A stretch of 64,000 nt of DNA, from positions 143,323-207,322 of the forward strand of contig JAITSS010000046.1 of NCBI GenBank assembly GCA_031287565.1. Direction: 5' to 3'. The stretch is from Desulfobulbaceae bacterium. Lineage in GTDB: Bacteria > Desulfobacterota > Desulfobulbia > Desulfobulbales > Desulfocapsaceae. Positions 17,249 through 24,328 of this stretch are shown here, piece after piece (position 1 is the stretch's first letter; every line of letters starts with the position of its first letter). Position numbers and translations under genes: made by a program. A model generated the notes under the pieces. That model worked only from the letters and a program-made list of their open reading frames with translations, was not told the origin of the DNA and did not search any database.

Positions 17249-17605
17249 ATGCGGCGCTTGGCCTTGTTCATTGTCATCATCTGCGGATTGTCGCTTTGTC
17301 ACCAGACAGCTCTGGCCGATGAAACGTCCGTCATCCTGATCAACCACACCGGCGCGGCGATGACCGCGCTGCGTTTCAGCCCATCGCTTGCCGATGATTG
17401 GAGCGATAATCTGCTGGAACAAGCCCTCGAAAACGATGATGAAGTCGAAATTCCCTTTGCCGCCGACGCCGAAACCGAACTCTGGGATATGAAAACCACC
17501 GACCAGAACGGCGTGGACACCGAATGGCCGGGCCTTGCGCCCGCCGAGACGCGGCAGGTCGTCCTGTCTTTTGAAGACGGCGAACCGGTCTTGTCGTATC
17601 AATAA
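17249..17605 (+). CDS. Small secreted protein of unknown function
   Basis: About 118 residues starting at ATG 17249 behind GAAGG; a GTG at 17240 is the alternative. A signal peptide runs to about residue 22 (ending ALADET). The mature part contains NHTGAAMTALRFSPSLADDW, a Glu/Asp-rich segment (ENDDEVEIPF) and ELWDMKTTDQNG, a pattern I associate with small periplasmic proteins of unassigned function. It is encoded immediately after uppP and overlaps in frame space with the flavoprotein that follows, so it is probably cotranscribed with both. Confidence 0.6.
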   Translation: MRRLALFIVIICGLSLCHQTALADETSVILINHTGAAMTALRFSPSLADDWSDNLLEQALENDDEVEIPFAADAETELWDMKTTDQNGVDTEWPGLAPAETRQVVLSFEDGEPVLSYQ

Positions 17606-17615
17606 TTTCGAGAAT

Positions 17616-18899
17616 ATGGACAGCTGCGTGGTTATTGGCTCCGGCCCGGCTGGTCTGATGGCCGCCGACATGGTGTTGAGCGCGGGCATCGCGGTCGATT
17701 TGTATGAGGCCATGCCCACACCGGCCCGCAAGTTGCTGGCGGCGGGCGGCGGCGGCCTGAACTTGACCACCGAAGAAGAATTCGCCGTCTTCCTCAGCCG
17801 TTATCCTGGCCGCGATAAGGAGCTATCGCCCTTTCTGCGCGATTTCGGGCCTGGCGAAGCGCGGGCCTGGGCGCAATCGCTGGGTGTCGCCACCACGGTT
17901 GGCGCGAGCGGTAGGGTGTATCCGGTCTCGCGAACATCGGTCGAACTGACGCGCAATTGGTTGTCCCGGCTGGAAAATCTTGGTTTGCGCCTGCGACTTG
18001 GCTACCGTTGGCAGGGCTGGGATGAGGCCGGACGGCTGCGCTTTATGACCGAAAAAGGCCAATGCGCCGTCTGCGCCAAAGCGACGGTTCTGGCCCTTGG
18101 CGGCGGCAGTCATCCGCAGCTTGGCGCGACCGGTGAATGGCGGCGGATACTGGCAAGGCTTGGTTGCGCCATCGCGCCGTTTCGCCCGGCTAATTGCGGT
18201 TTTGAGGTCGATTTTTCCGCGCATTTCCGCGAGCGTTTCGCGGCGACGCGGCCACCGCTGAAAAATGTGATCCTGACGTTTCAGGGCGAAAAGGGAAATT
18301 TTCGTTTTCGTTTTCAGCGGCGCGGCGAATGCCTGGTCACGGAATACGGCTTGGAAGGTTCTTTGCTGTACGCCTGCGGTTTTCTGTTGCGCGACAGCCT
18401 GGAGGCCGGGCGACCAACGCGCCTTCACCTTGACCTGTTCCCCGATTCGTCGTCGGCGACGCTTGCGACGAAACTGCGGCGACCGCAGGGTTCGCGCAGC
18501 CTGGCCGCCTATCTGGAAAAATGTCTGCGTCTGACCGGCGTTCGTCGTGGCCTGGCCTATGAATTCATTGATAAAGCGCTGTTCGCCGCGCCGGAGGCCT
18601 TGGCTGCGGCTTTGAAAGATGTGGTCATCCCGCTTCGGCGGCCACGACCGCTGGCCGAAGCGATTTCCACCGCTGGCGGCCTGTGTTTTGCCGAACTTGA
18701 CGACCATCTGATGCTGCGCCGCCGCCCAGGCCTGTTCTGCTGCGGCGAAATGCTTGATTGGGAAGCGCCGACCGGCGGCTATCTGCTCACCGCCTGTTTG
18801 GCCACCGGGCGCGCCGCCGGGCTGGCGGCCAAAGATTGGCTGGAACAAGGCGCGGCCCTTGGCAAATCCGGCGGCGGGAACTACGATTTTTCAATCTGA
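17616..18899 (+). CDS. FAD-dependent oxidoreductase, PP_4765/HI0933-like flavoprotein
   Basis: A 427-residue flavoprotein. The FAD-binding Rossmann motif VVIGSGPAGLMAADMVLSAG is at the very N-terminus, followed by the family motif RKLLAAGGGGLNLTTEEE. Further signatures are ASGRVYPVSRTS and ATVLALGGGSHPQLGATGEW, and the C-terminal FAD-contacting segment is GLFCCGEMLDWEAPTGGYLL. The substrate of this group is not known. The start at ATG 17616 places the Rossmann loop at residue 4, as in relatives. It follows the small secreted protein by 10 bases. Confidence 0.85.
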   Translation: MDSCVVIGSGPAGLMAADMVLSAGIAVDLYEAMPTPARKLLAAGGGGLNLTTEEEFAVFLSRYPGRDKELSPFLRDFGPGEARAWAQSLGVATTVGASGRVYPVSRTSVELTRNWLSRLENLGLRLRLGYRWQGWDEAGRLRFMTEKGQCAVCAKATVLALGGGSHPQLGATGEWRRILARLGCAIAPFRPANCGFEVDFSAHFRERFAATRPPLKNVILTFQGEKGNFRFRFQRRGECLVTEYGLEGSLLYACGFLLRDSLEAGRPTRLHLDLFPDSSSATLATKLRRPQGSRSLAAYLEKCLRLTGVRRGLAYEFIDKALFAAPEALAAALKDVVIPLRRPRPLAEAISTAGGLCFAELDDHLMLRRRPGLFCCGEMLDWEAPTGGYLLTACLATGRAAGLAAKDWLEQGAALGKSGGGNYDFSI

Positions 18900-18937
18900 A
18901 GTAAACGCCAACCGCCTTCAATATTCAGGAGACCGCC

Positions 18938-19495
18938 ATGCGCTATCCGCTCGCCGCCGCCATTATGCTGATAAGCCTGGCGCTCACCGCCTGTTCGCCA
19001 GTCAATGTCAACCAGGATTATCTGCAATCATTTGATTTTACGCGCATCCACAAATACGCTTGGCGCGCCGAAACGCCGCCGACAAGCGCCGACCCGCGCA
19101 TCAATAATCCACTTCTGCGCCAGCGCTTCCACGACGCCATTGACCAGACTTTGCGGCAGCGTGGCTACCAACTCGCCGATAAGCCAGATGCCTTAATCGG
19201 CTACACTTACACCATCGTCAACCGTCTCGATTCCGATCAGTTCATCACCGATTACGGCTTCGGTTATGAGCGCCGCCGAGGCTTTGGCGCGTTTTTCGGC
19301 GCGACGCCTTACATCCGCCAATACAACGTCAGCCTTTTGGTCATTGATGTGTACGACGCCGACGGCAAACGACTGCTCTGGCGCGGCACTGGCTCGGAAA
19401 TCCTCACCATCCGCGATAATCCGGCTGAATTGACGGCGGCGGTCAACCGCATGGTCGCGGAGATTCTCGCGCAGTTCCCGCCGCCCACCCCCTGA
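18938..19495 (+). CDS. DUF4136 lipoprotein
   Basis: A 185-residue protein with lipobox LALTAC at about residues 15-20. The mature part begins VNVNQDY followed by FDFTRIHKYAWR, the characteristic opening of DUF4136 lipoproteins. It ends with LLVIDVYDADGKRLLWRGTG and NRMVAEILAQFPP, also typical. It probably faces the periplasm from the outer or inner membrane. The function of the family is unknown. It has an AGGAGA ribosome site. Confidence 0.8.
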   Translation: MRYPLAAAIMLISLALTACSPVNVNQDYLQSFDFTRIHKYAWRAETPPTSADPRINNPLLRQRFHDAIDQTLRQRGYQLADKPDALIGYTYTIVNRLDSDQFITDYGFGYERRRGFGAFFGATPYIRQYNVSLLVIDVYDADGKRLLWRGTGSEILTIRDNPAELTAAVNRMVAEILAQFPPPTP

Positions 19496-19525
19496 TCCAC
19501 AGAAACGAATCGCGAGGAGACGCTC

Positions 19526-20347
19526 ATGTCCCTGTCGGTGGTTGACCTCTACAAATCGGTGCTGCCACGCACCAACTGCCGCGATTGCGGTTTTCCGACC
19601 TGCCTGGCCTTCGCCGGCAAGGTGGTGTCCGAGCAATATCCGCTGAAAAATTGCCCGCATATTCCGGCCGACTTGTTGGCGAACAGTGAAGCGGAACTGG
19701 CCGCGCAATACGCTAAGGGCCTGTGGTTGCGCCGCGACATGGCCGCCGACGCCCTGAAATGGGCGCGGCAACGCGCCGCTTCGCTCGACCTGAAGGATTT
19801 ACCGGCCCGTCTCGGCGGTGAAATCGTCGCGGGTGCAAATGGCCCGGAACTGCGTCTGCCTTATTTCACCGATTTTCTGCGTATCAATGGCGCCGCGATT
19901 CGCCGCGAGGATGGCCGGGAACTGGGGCGTTATGAGCAGGTGTTCATCCTCAATCACCTGGCCCAGGGCGGTTGGCGCGGGCCGACGGGAGCCTGGAAGG
20001 GTTTTATCGAATTTCCTAACACCGTTTCTAAGGCGGTGACGATGAAAAAATCGGTGGAGGAGCCGTTGGCCGCGCGTTTTGCCGGGAAAACGGAGGCATT
20101 GCGGCAACGGGCTGAAATGATAGGCGCGGTGGCCTTGACCATTGCCGATAGCCAGGCGCATGTTTCCCTGCTCTTCACGCCTTTGCCCAGAATTCCGCTG
20201 GCCCTTCTCTTTTGGGATGGCGGCGATGACTTCGCGGCGCAGGCCCGCCTGATGTTTGATGAAACCGTGACCGAACATCTGGATATTGAATCGATTATCT
20301 TCTTATCCGAGCGCCTCCGCCAGCTTCTGTGCGACGAGGCGGATTGA
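19526..20347 (+). CDS. Fe-S cluster / DUF3786 protein
   Basis: A 273-residue cytoplasmic protein. Residues 10-50 carry four cysteines arranged as TNCRDCGFPTCLAFA plus NCPHI, a 4Fe-4S domain like that of the corrinoid iron-sulfur protein. The remainder matches DUF3786 (LPYFTDFLRINGAAI, VFILNHLAQGG, PLPRIPLALLFWDGGDDF). Such proteins are mostly found in anaerobes and often link to one-carbon or corrinoid metabolism. The neighbouring cobalamin riboswitch is suggestive but sits after this gene, not before it. Function is inferred only at the level of Fe-S binding. Confidence 0.8.
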   Translation: MSLSVVDLYKSVLPRTNCRDCGFPTCLAFAGKVVSEQYPLKNCPHIPADLLANSEAELAAQYAKGLWLRRDMAADALKWARQRAASLDLKDLPARLGGEIVAGANGPELRLPYFTDFLRINGAAIRREDGRELGRYEQVFILNHLAQGGWRGPTGAWKGFIEFPNTVSKAVTMKKSVEEPLAARFAGKTEALRQRAEMIGAVALTIADSQAHVSLLFTPLPRIPLALLFWDGGDDFAAQARLMFDETVTEHLDIESIIFLSERLRQLLCDEAD

Positions 20348-20451
20348 CGCCGACATACAATATTTTGTATGTATCATTCTTCGATGTTGAATATATGGTG
20401 GTCGAGCGAAGATTTTTCTTGCAATCGGCGACGGCTTCCGCTTTACTTTCC

Positions 20452-20615
20452 TCGTCAGGTTCCTCCGCTGGAGGATGAAAAGGGAACTCCGTGTGAATCG
20501 GAGACAGGCCCGCTGCTGTGAGTGGGGACCAAGGCCACATAATGTCACTGAAGCGATTTGGGAAGACGCGGCGCTTGCGCATGATCCACGAGTCAGAAGA
20601 CCTGCCTGGCATACG
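20452..20615 (+). promoter_or_regulatory. Cobalamin (B12) riboswitch
   Basis: The stretch shows the conserved boxes in order: GGGAACTCCGTGTGAATCGG, GACAGGCCCGCTGCTGTGA, GGCCACATAATGTCACTG, TTGGGAAGACGCGG and the B12 box GAGTCAGAAGACCTGCC. P1 can pair CAGG near 20456 with CCTG near 20610. A hairpin (20619-20643) and a strong terminator (20667-20707) follow, so control is probably by transcription termination when cobalamin is bound. The only gene directly downstream is a 62-codon ORF of unknown function. Confidence 0.93.
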
Positions 20616-20666
20616 ATAGGCATCCTTGCGGAGAAGGATTGCCACTGCATCCGTGGAAAATCAGGG

Positions 20667-20707
20667 ACCCCGGACCAACGCGATTGGTTCGGGGTTTTGG
20701 CGTTTTT
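20667..20707 (+). terminator. Rho-independent terminator of the cobalamin riboswitch
   Basis: A 12-base stem (ACCCCGGACCAA with TTGGTTCGGGGT, one G-U pair) with a CGCGA loop is followed by TTTTGGCGTTTTT. It lies between the riboswitch and the ribosome site of the small ORF and is the probable expression platform. Confidence 0.85.
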
Positions 20708-20745
20708 ATCCCGGCCTCGAACCACATTCTTTTTCAGGAGGCTTG

Positions 20746-20934
20746 ATGGCGATGGCAGCAATGACAGTGGTTGCGACGGAGCGGATGACGATGGAGCGGG
20801 CGGTATCCCGGCAGCAGATTGTTTTGATCAGGGATTGGGACGCCTATCAGGCCAGCCTGATTGGCGGCGAAGAACGGTCGGCGCGGTCGGCGTGTCGCGA
20901 AACGGCGGCGGACGATAGGCGGCAAAAAAAATAA
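20746..20934 (+). CDS. Small ORF under cobalamin riboswitch control, function unknown
   Basis: A 62-residue ORF behind a strong CAGGAGG ribosome site. The product starts MAMAAMTVVATERMTMERAV, then VLIRDWDAYQASLIGGEE, and ends in a basic Arg/Lys-rich tail (DDRRQKK). It has no signal peptide, membrane segment or Cys/His metal site, so it does not look like CbtB, a corrinoid transporter or a known B12 enzyme. Position after the riboswitch terminator and the good ribosome site argue that it is translated. It could also be what remains of a lost B12-regulated gene. Confidence 0.5.
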   Translation: MAMAAMTVVATERMTMERAVSRQQIVLIRDWDAYQASLIGGEERSARSACRETAADDRRQKK

Positions 20935-20956
20935 TCGCGGGGCCAAGCGCCTGCCT

Positions 20957-21014
20957 CAGAGCATTCCAGCTTGTACGTTGCGCCGATGCGGGCGTCCAGG
21001 GATGGAATGCTCTG
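20957..21014. repeat. 12-base perfect inverted repeat
   Basis: CAGAGCATTCCA (20957-20968) pairs exactly with TGGAATGCTCTG (21003-21014) around a 34-base loop, just after the riboswitch-controlled ORF. There is no U-run, so it is not a standard terminator. It could be a repeat or a small RNA stem. Confidence 0.55.
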
Positions 21015-21027
21015 ATCAACATGCTGG

Positions 21028-21234
21028 TTAAGGAAACGCCTGGCAACATCCGACGCTGACATAACAGGCCAACGCCTCATCACCGGCGTTGATTTCCCGC
21101 ATCCAGCTTTGCAGAAAAGTCGTCTTGCCGGTCGGCTTCGGCGCGTGCGGCGCCCAGGAAAGCTGGTCGCGGATGGAGCGCGTTTCCGGACGGCAAGGAC
21201 CGGTGGTGTTACAATAACCGATGGCTCTTGGCAT
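21028..21234 (-). pseudogene. Remnant of an AAA-like ATPase gene
   Basis: Read on the minus strand, the 68 codons give YCNTTGPCRPE, then after a short junction WAPHAPKPTGKTTFLQSW and ACYVSVGCCQAF. Full-length members of an AAA-like ATPase family begin with a NTAGPCxPxxHY segment and continue to a HAPRQTGKTT P-loop some 30 residues later. Here the spacing is collapsed and the Arg-Gln of the P-loop reads Lys-Pro, and the frame stops soon after. The 300 or so bases upstream (21235-21555) hold no other gene I can support. The family match is from memory of the motif. Confidence 0.45.
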
Positions 21235-21555
21235 GATTCTGCCAGTGTCCTCGATGATGGCGGCGCTTGTCGCATGAAATCTCCGCATCTCCGGAAAACG
21301 CCGATGGGATTTTTCCGGTTTCCGTACAAGTGCGGCCCATGGGTCTGAATCAATAAAAAGAGAAAGATCAATAATTTCAAGGAAGAAGTGAAAGAATGAG
21401 GCGGTGGCATAAAGTTTGCAATATCCCAACCGACAACAAAAGAAAGAAATGGTAAGCCCGCTGTTTCCCGCTTGCCGAGAGGAAACGGCCATGTTAGTTA
21501 CTGACATACATGTTTCAGATTATTGCAATTATCAATAGGACGAGGAGGGATAGCC

Positions 21556-21708
21556 ATGAACACGACGGTACGACAGACGGTCGATTCCGAGAAAAAAGTT
21601 TGGGCGCAACCAGTTTTGACACGCTTGGAGGTGGGCGAGACGGCTAGCAAACAGGTGCAATGTACCAATGATTCGGAGTTTCCCGGAGCGGCACTCTGCA
21701 ACAGCTAA
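21556..21708 (+). CDS. RiPP-like precursor peptide candidate
   Basis: A 50-residue peptide with a strong GAGGAGGGA ribosome site. The leader-like half contains KKVWAQPVLTRLEVGETAS. That fits the aromatic-xx-P-x-L-xx-L-x-V-xx-T pattern seen in lasso and other PqqD/RRE-recognised leader peptides, with the Thr at the second-last leader position. Cleavage after GETA would leave a 20-residue core starting Ser, with Asp at position 9, Cys at 6 and 18. A Ser1-Asp9 ring and a Cys-Cys bridge are both possible on paper. No B-type protease/PqqD gene adjoins it. It is followed 37 bases later by a PEP-CTERM protein gene. Confidence 0.5.
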   Translation: MNTTVRQTVDSEKKVWAQPVLTRLEVGETASKQVQCTNDSEFPGAALCNS

Positions 21709-21745
21709 AACAAGCGCAGATCATTCTTTACTAATTGGTGTTGCA

Positions 21746-22570
21746 ATGAATATTCTACAATCTCGCCTTATCGGTTGCTGTCTGGCTGTGGCTTGCCTGG
21801 TGCCCGCCGCCTATGCCGATACATTTACGATCACGGATTATTCCGAAGATCCCAATGCCTACTTCGGTGGCACCGCCACCGACCCGACCACAGGAACATC
21901 TTATCCACTGTATTCAAGGGATACCATCGGCGGCGATTCTAAATTTGATGTAGATACACTGACGGTTTCCCGTGACAACGGCGGGTTCACCGCAGTCCTT
22001 GCCGGTCAGTTTTTTACCGAACTTGAGGAGCCGCAATTCATGGGCGACTTGTTTTTGAGCAACAATGGCTGGAATCCGTATTCCACCGGCGCTGGCGATA
22101 CGCATTATCTTGCCGATACCGCCACATCGGGTGAAACCTGGGAATATGTCCTGCGTATCGTCGATGGTGAAATCACGGCTGGCGGCGGCGTTAATTCCGG
22201 ACAAATCGCCCTTTACCAGGTTTCCAGCACAGGCCAAATTGTCACATCTGAAAATTTGACTCAGCAGGGCATATACCGTGCTGGCCAGGAAATTCAGTAT
22301 GCGCCAGGCGCTGGCGAACAGGCCTTGGGCTTGGGTACCTGGGCGCTTGACCCCACTAGCGGCACATTCACCTTCAATTTAGATAATATTGATTTGGCCA
22401 TGTATGGCTTGGATGGTGAAATCGGCCTGCATTGGACAATGAGTTGCGGCAACGATGTCGTTGAAGGCGTGGTTTCCGCGCCGCCGCAGGTGCCTGAACC
22501 GGCGACTATGTTGCTCTTCGGGACTGGGTTGGCCGGTTTGGCCGCCTATCGCCGCCGCCGTCGGCAATAG
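21746..22570 (+). CDS. PEP-CTERM sorting-domain secreted protein
   Basis: A 274-residue exported protein. The signal peptide ends near AAYADT (about residue 24). The body is a beta-rich domain with many Gly, Thr and Asn (FTITDYSEDPNAYFGG, GETWEYVLRIVDGEI). The C-terminal 26 residues form the PEP-CTERM signal: VPEPATMLLFGTGLAGLAAY and then a run of Arg. An exosortase recognises this and processes the protein at the surface, usually in bacteria that make exopolysaccharide. No exosortase gene is in this window. The ATG chosen starts the signal peptide; an upstream ATG adds 26 residues. Confidence 0.88.
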   Translation: MNILQSRLIGCCLAVACLVPAAYADTFTITDYSEDPNAYFGGTATDPTTGTSYPLYSRDTIGGDSKFDVDTLTVSRDNGGFTAVLAGQFFTELEEPQFMGDLFLSNNGWNPYSTGAGDTHYLADTATSGETWEYVLRIVDGEITAGGGVNSGQIALYQVSSTGQIVTSENLTQQGIYRAGQEIQYAPGAGEQALGLGTWALDPTSGTFTFNLDNIDLAMYGLDGEIGLHWTMSCGNDVVEGVVSAPPQVPEPATMLLFGTGLAGLAAYRRRRRQ

Positions 22571-22602
22571 TTCCGAGTTTGTCTGATTTCTGCCCAGTTA
22601 CG

Positions 22603-22636
22603 ATGGGGGAAGCCGCAAGGTTTCCCCCATTTTTTT
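22603..22636 (+). terminator. Rho-independent terminator after the PEP-CTERM gene
   Basis: ATGGGGGAA and TTTCCCCCAT pair around a GCCGCAAGG loop and are followed by seven T. The element is copied at 24140-24173. Confidence 0.9.
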
Positions 22637-23338
22637 GCGCTTTTCTTCAGGAAACGCTGATTGCTTCCGCCTGCCTGGCAAGTAAAATATCTACACAAGT
22701 TGCTTTTCCGTTCGCCTTGAGAAGCGTATCGCAGGGTGAAACCGCTCGTGGTTCGGCAGGCTTTTCACCACCAACGGGGCGCTTTATCATGCTTCATGTA
22801 TGGCTTGTGTAGGGTAGGGACACGGCGCGCCGTGTCCCTACGGAAGGCGCGGCGGGCCGCTACAGCCGTCATGCCCGCGTGTTTTCAGCGGGCATCCAGG
22901 GGTGATTGTAGGGGCGAACTGTGTTCGCCCGTCTGGATTCCCGTTGGCGCGGCAATGACACATTATCTCTGACTGAGATTTCTCGCGGACTTTCTCTCGA
23001 AGCGAGAGACCTGAAATGACAAGGCGCTATTGATTCAAGCATTGAATCGACAAATCCTAGCATTGAACATGATTTTTTGAGATTCCCCAATATGACTTGT
23101 GGAGAGACTTCTGGCCTGTTGCGGACAGGTTTGCCCTGAGCTTGCCTGCCTCTTGCCTGGCTGGGGCAGACAGATCGAAGTCTGCTGGGCGGACAAAGCC
23201 TTGTAGCGGGCCGAAGGTGAAGTGAAATGAGCAGCCATGGCTTCCCATTTCTCTTGGATGCTTGCTCTCTTTCAGGCATATTGGAATCAATAGATAAACG
23301 AAACCATATTGGAACCGTTTGTATGCAAGGAGACAAAC
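22637..23338. other. Gene-free stretch with repeats and palindromes
   Basis: About 700 bases between the PEP-CTERM terminator and the antitoxin gene. It carries one end of the dispersed repeat (GGAAACGCTGATT at 22650-22662), a 28-base perfect palindrome at 22814-22841, hairpins at 22871-22895 and 22912-22930, and at about 23118-23143 a further piece of the dispersed repeat (CCTGTTGCGGACAGGTTTGC). I see no supported gene; open frames here are short and lack ribosome sites. Confidence 0.6.
22814..22930. repeat. Palindrome and two hairpins
   Basis: A perfect 28-base palindrome (GTAGGGACACGGCG and its complement) is followed by the ATGCCCGC/GCGGGCAT hairpin (22871-22895) and the GGGCGAAC/GTTCGCCC hairpin (22912-22930). 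The second resembles the unit at 7392-7411, so these are dispersed intergenic repeats. Confidence 0.65.
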
Positions 23339-23584
23339 ATGCCAGCGACACTGACCCTGAAAAATATCCCTGATACTCTCCATGCCCGCTTGAAAGCGGC
23401 GGCCAAGGCCAATCGCCGTAGTTTGAACAACGAGGCTATCGTCTGCCTGGAAACGGCTCTCATGCCGCAAAACAACAGCGTTTCCAAACATTTTGACGCG
23501 GCGCGTATGCTTCGCGCCCGCTTCCAGGACAAAATGTTTAGCCCGGACGTTATCGATGCGCTGAAAGGCGAGGGGAGGCCATGA
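23339..23584 (+). CDS. Arc/FitA-like ribbon-helix-helix antitoxin
   Basis: An 81-residue protein. Residues 3-45 are a ribbon-helix-helix DNA-binding fold: ATLTLKNIPDTLHARLKAAA, then KANRRSLNNEAIVCLETAL, as in FitA/VapB-type antitoxins. The C-terminal part (FDAARMLRARFQDKMF) would bind the toxin. It has an AAGGAGA ribosome site and overlaps the PIN toxin gene by 4 bases. The pair likely represses its own promoter, as is usual for the family. Confidence 0.88.
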   Translation: MPATLTLKNIPDTLHARLKAAAKANRRSLNNEAIVCLETALMPQNNSVSKHFDAARMLRARFQDKMFSPDVIDALKGEGRP

Positions 23585-23985
23585 TTGTCGTCGATACCAA
23601 CATCGTCGCATATCTCTATTTCCCCTGTGTTTACACCGAGGCCGCCATTCACTTATTGGAAGCTGATCCGGATTGGAATGCGCCGCTCTTGTGGCGGAGC
23701 GAATTCCGGAACATCCTGACTGGATACATGCGCCGAGGCGATCTTGAGTTGGAACATGCCTGCGCCATCCAGACGGCGGCCGAGTTATTGCTCGTGGGCG
23801 CGGAACATCAAGGTGACTCGAAACAGGTGTTGCGGCTGGCTCATGAGAGCAATTGTTCGGCTTACGATTGCGAGTTTGTGGCCTTGGCCCACATGCTGGC
23901 CGCGCCACTTTTCACCATGGACGGCAAAATCATCAAAGCTTTTCCCGCTGTGGCGAAATCGCTCATCACCAATGCGACGGCATGA
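23581..23985 (+). CDS. PIN-domain toxin (VapC/FitB-like)
   Basis: A 134-residue ribonuclease toxin. PIN acidic residues are visible: Asp in VVDTNIVAYLY, Glu in WRSEFRNILTGY, and the two Asp in SAYDCEFVALA and FTMDGKII. The start overlaps the antitoxin stop (ATGA). The module lies between two copies of a PEP-CTERM gene 3' end, suggesting arrival within a duplicated region. Confidence 0.88.
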   Translation: MIVVDTNIVAYLYFPCVYTEAAIHLLEADPDWNAPLLWRSEFRNILTGYMRRGDLELEHACAIQTAAELLLVGAEHQGDSKQVLRLAHESNCSAYDCEFVALAHMLAAPLFTMDGKIIKAFPAVAKSLITNATA

Positions 23986-24021
23986 AACGCGCCTCGCGCC
24001 GTCGGTGAACAAGTTTTGGCT

Positions 24022-24107
24022 CCCGCGCCGCGCAGGTGCCTGAACCGGCTACCATGTTGCTTTTTGGGGCCGGTTTGGCCGCCTATCGCCGCCGTCGTCG
24101 GCAATAG
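24022..24107 (+). pseudogene. Copied 3' end of the PEP-CTERM gene
   Basis: The stretch encodes QVPEPATMLLFGAGLAAYRR and a final Arg run with a TAG stop, matching the end of the protein at 21746 with a three-residue deletion. It has no start or signal peptide. The match with the region from about 22476 continues past the stop through the terminator to about 24215. Confidence 0.88.
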
Positions 24108-24139
24108 TTCCGAGTTTGTCTGATTTCTGCCCAGTTACG

Positions 24140-24173
24140 ATGGGGGAAGCCGCAAGGTTTCCCCCATTTTTTT
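24140..24173 (+). terminator. Copied terminator of the PEP-CTERM remnant
   Basis: An identical stem and T-run to 22603-22636, following the gene remnant. Confidence 0.85.
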
Positions 24174-24186
24174 GCGCTTTTCTTCA

Positions 24187-24312
24187 GGAAATGCTGATTG
24201 CTTCCGCCTGCCTGTTGCGGATAGGTTCGCCCTGCGTATGTCGAAGGGCATTCTTCGTAAAGCTGCCGACTGCGGCAGTCGCTCTCAGTCCGAACAGTTT
24301 CCATGTCATCAG
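24187..24312. repeat. Copy of the dispersed inverted-repeat element
   Basis: It starts GGAAATGCTGATTGCTTCCG and contains CTGTTGCGGATAGGTTCGCC and ATTCTTCGTAAAG. Read in reverse complement, the unit at 57553-57656 shows the same order of blocks. The far end is altered (CAGTTTCCATG). Confidence 0.6.
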
Positions 24313-24328
24313 TCTTTGCTGAATCTTC

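Noticed and set aside
17823..18848. 341-codon open frame opposite the flavoprotein
   Set aside because: Basic, Gln/Arg-rich shadow of a well-supported gene.
13419..21708. Complete lasso-peptide cluster made of the asparagine-synthase homologue and the small precursor
   Set aside because: The two are 6 kb apart on opposite strands with unrelated genes between them, and no B protease or PqqD protein is present in the window. Kept only as a hypothesis.
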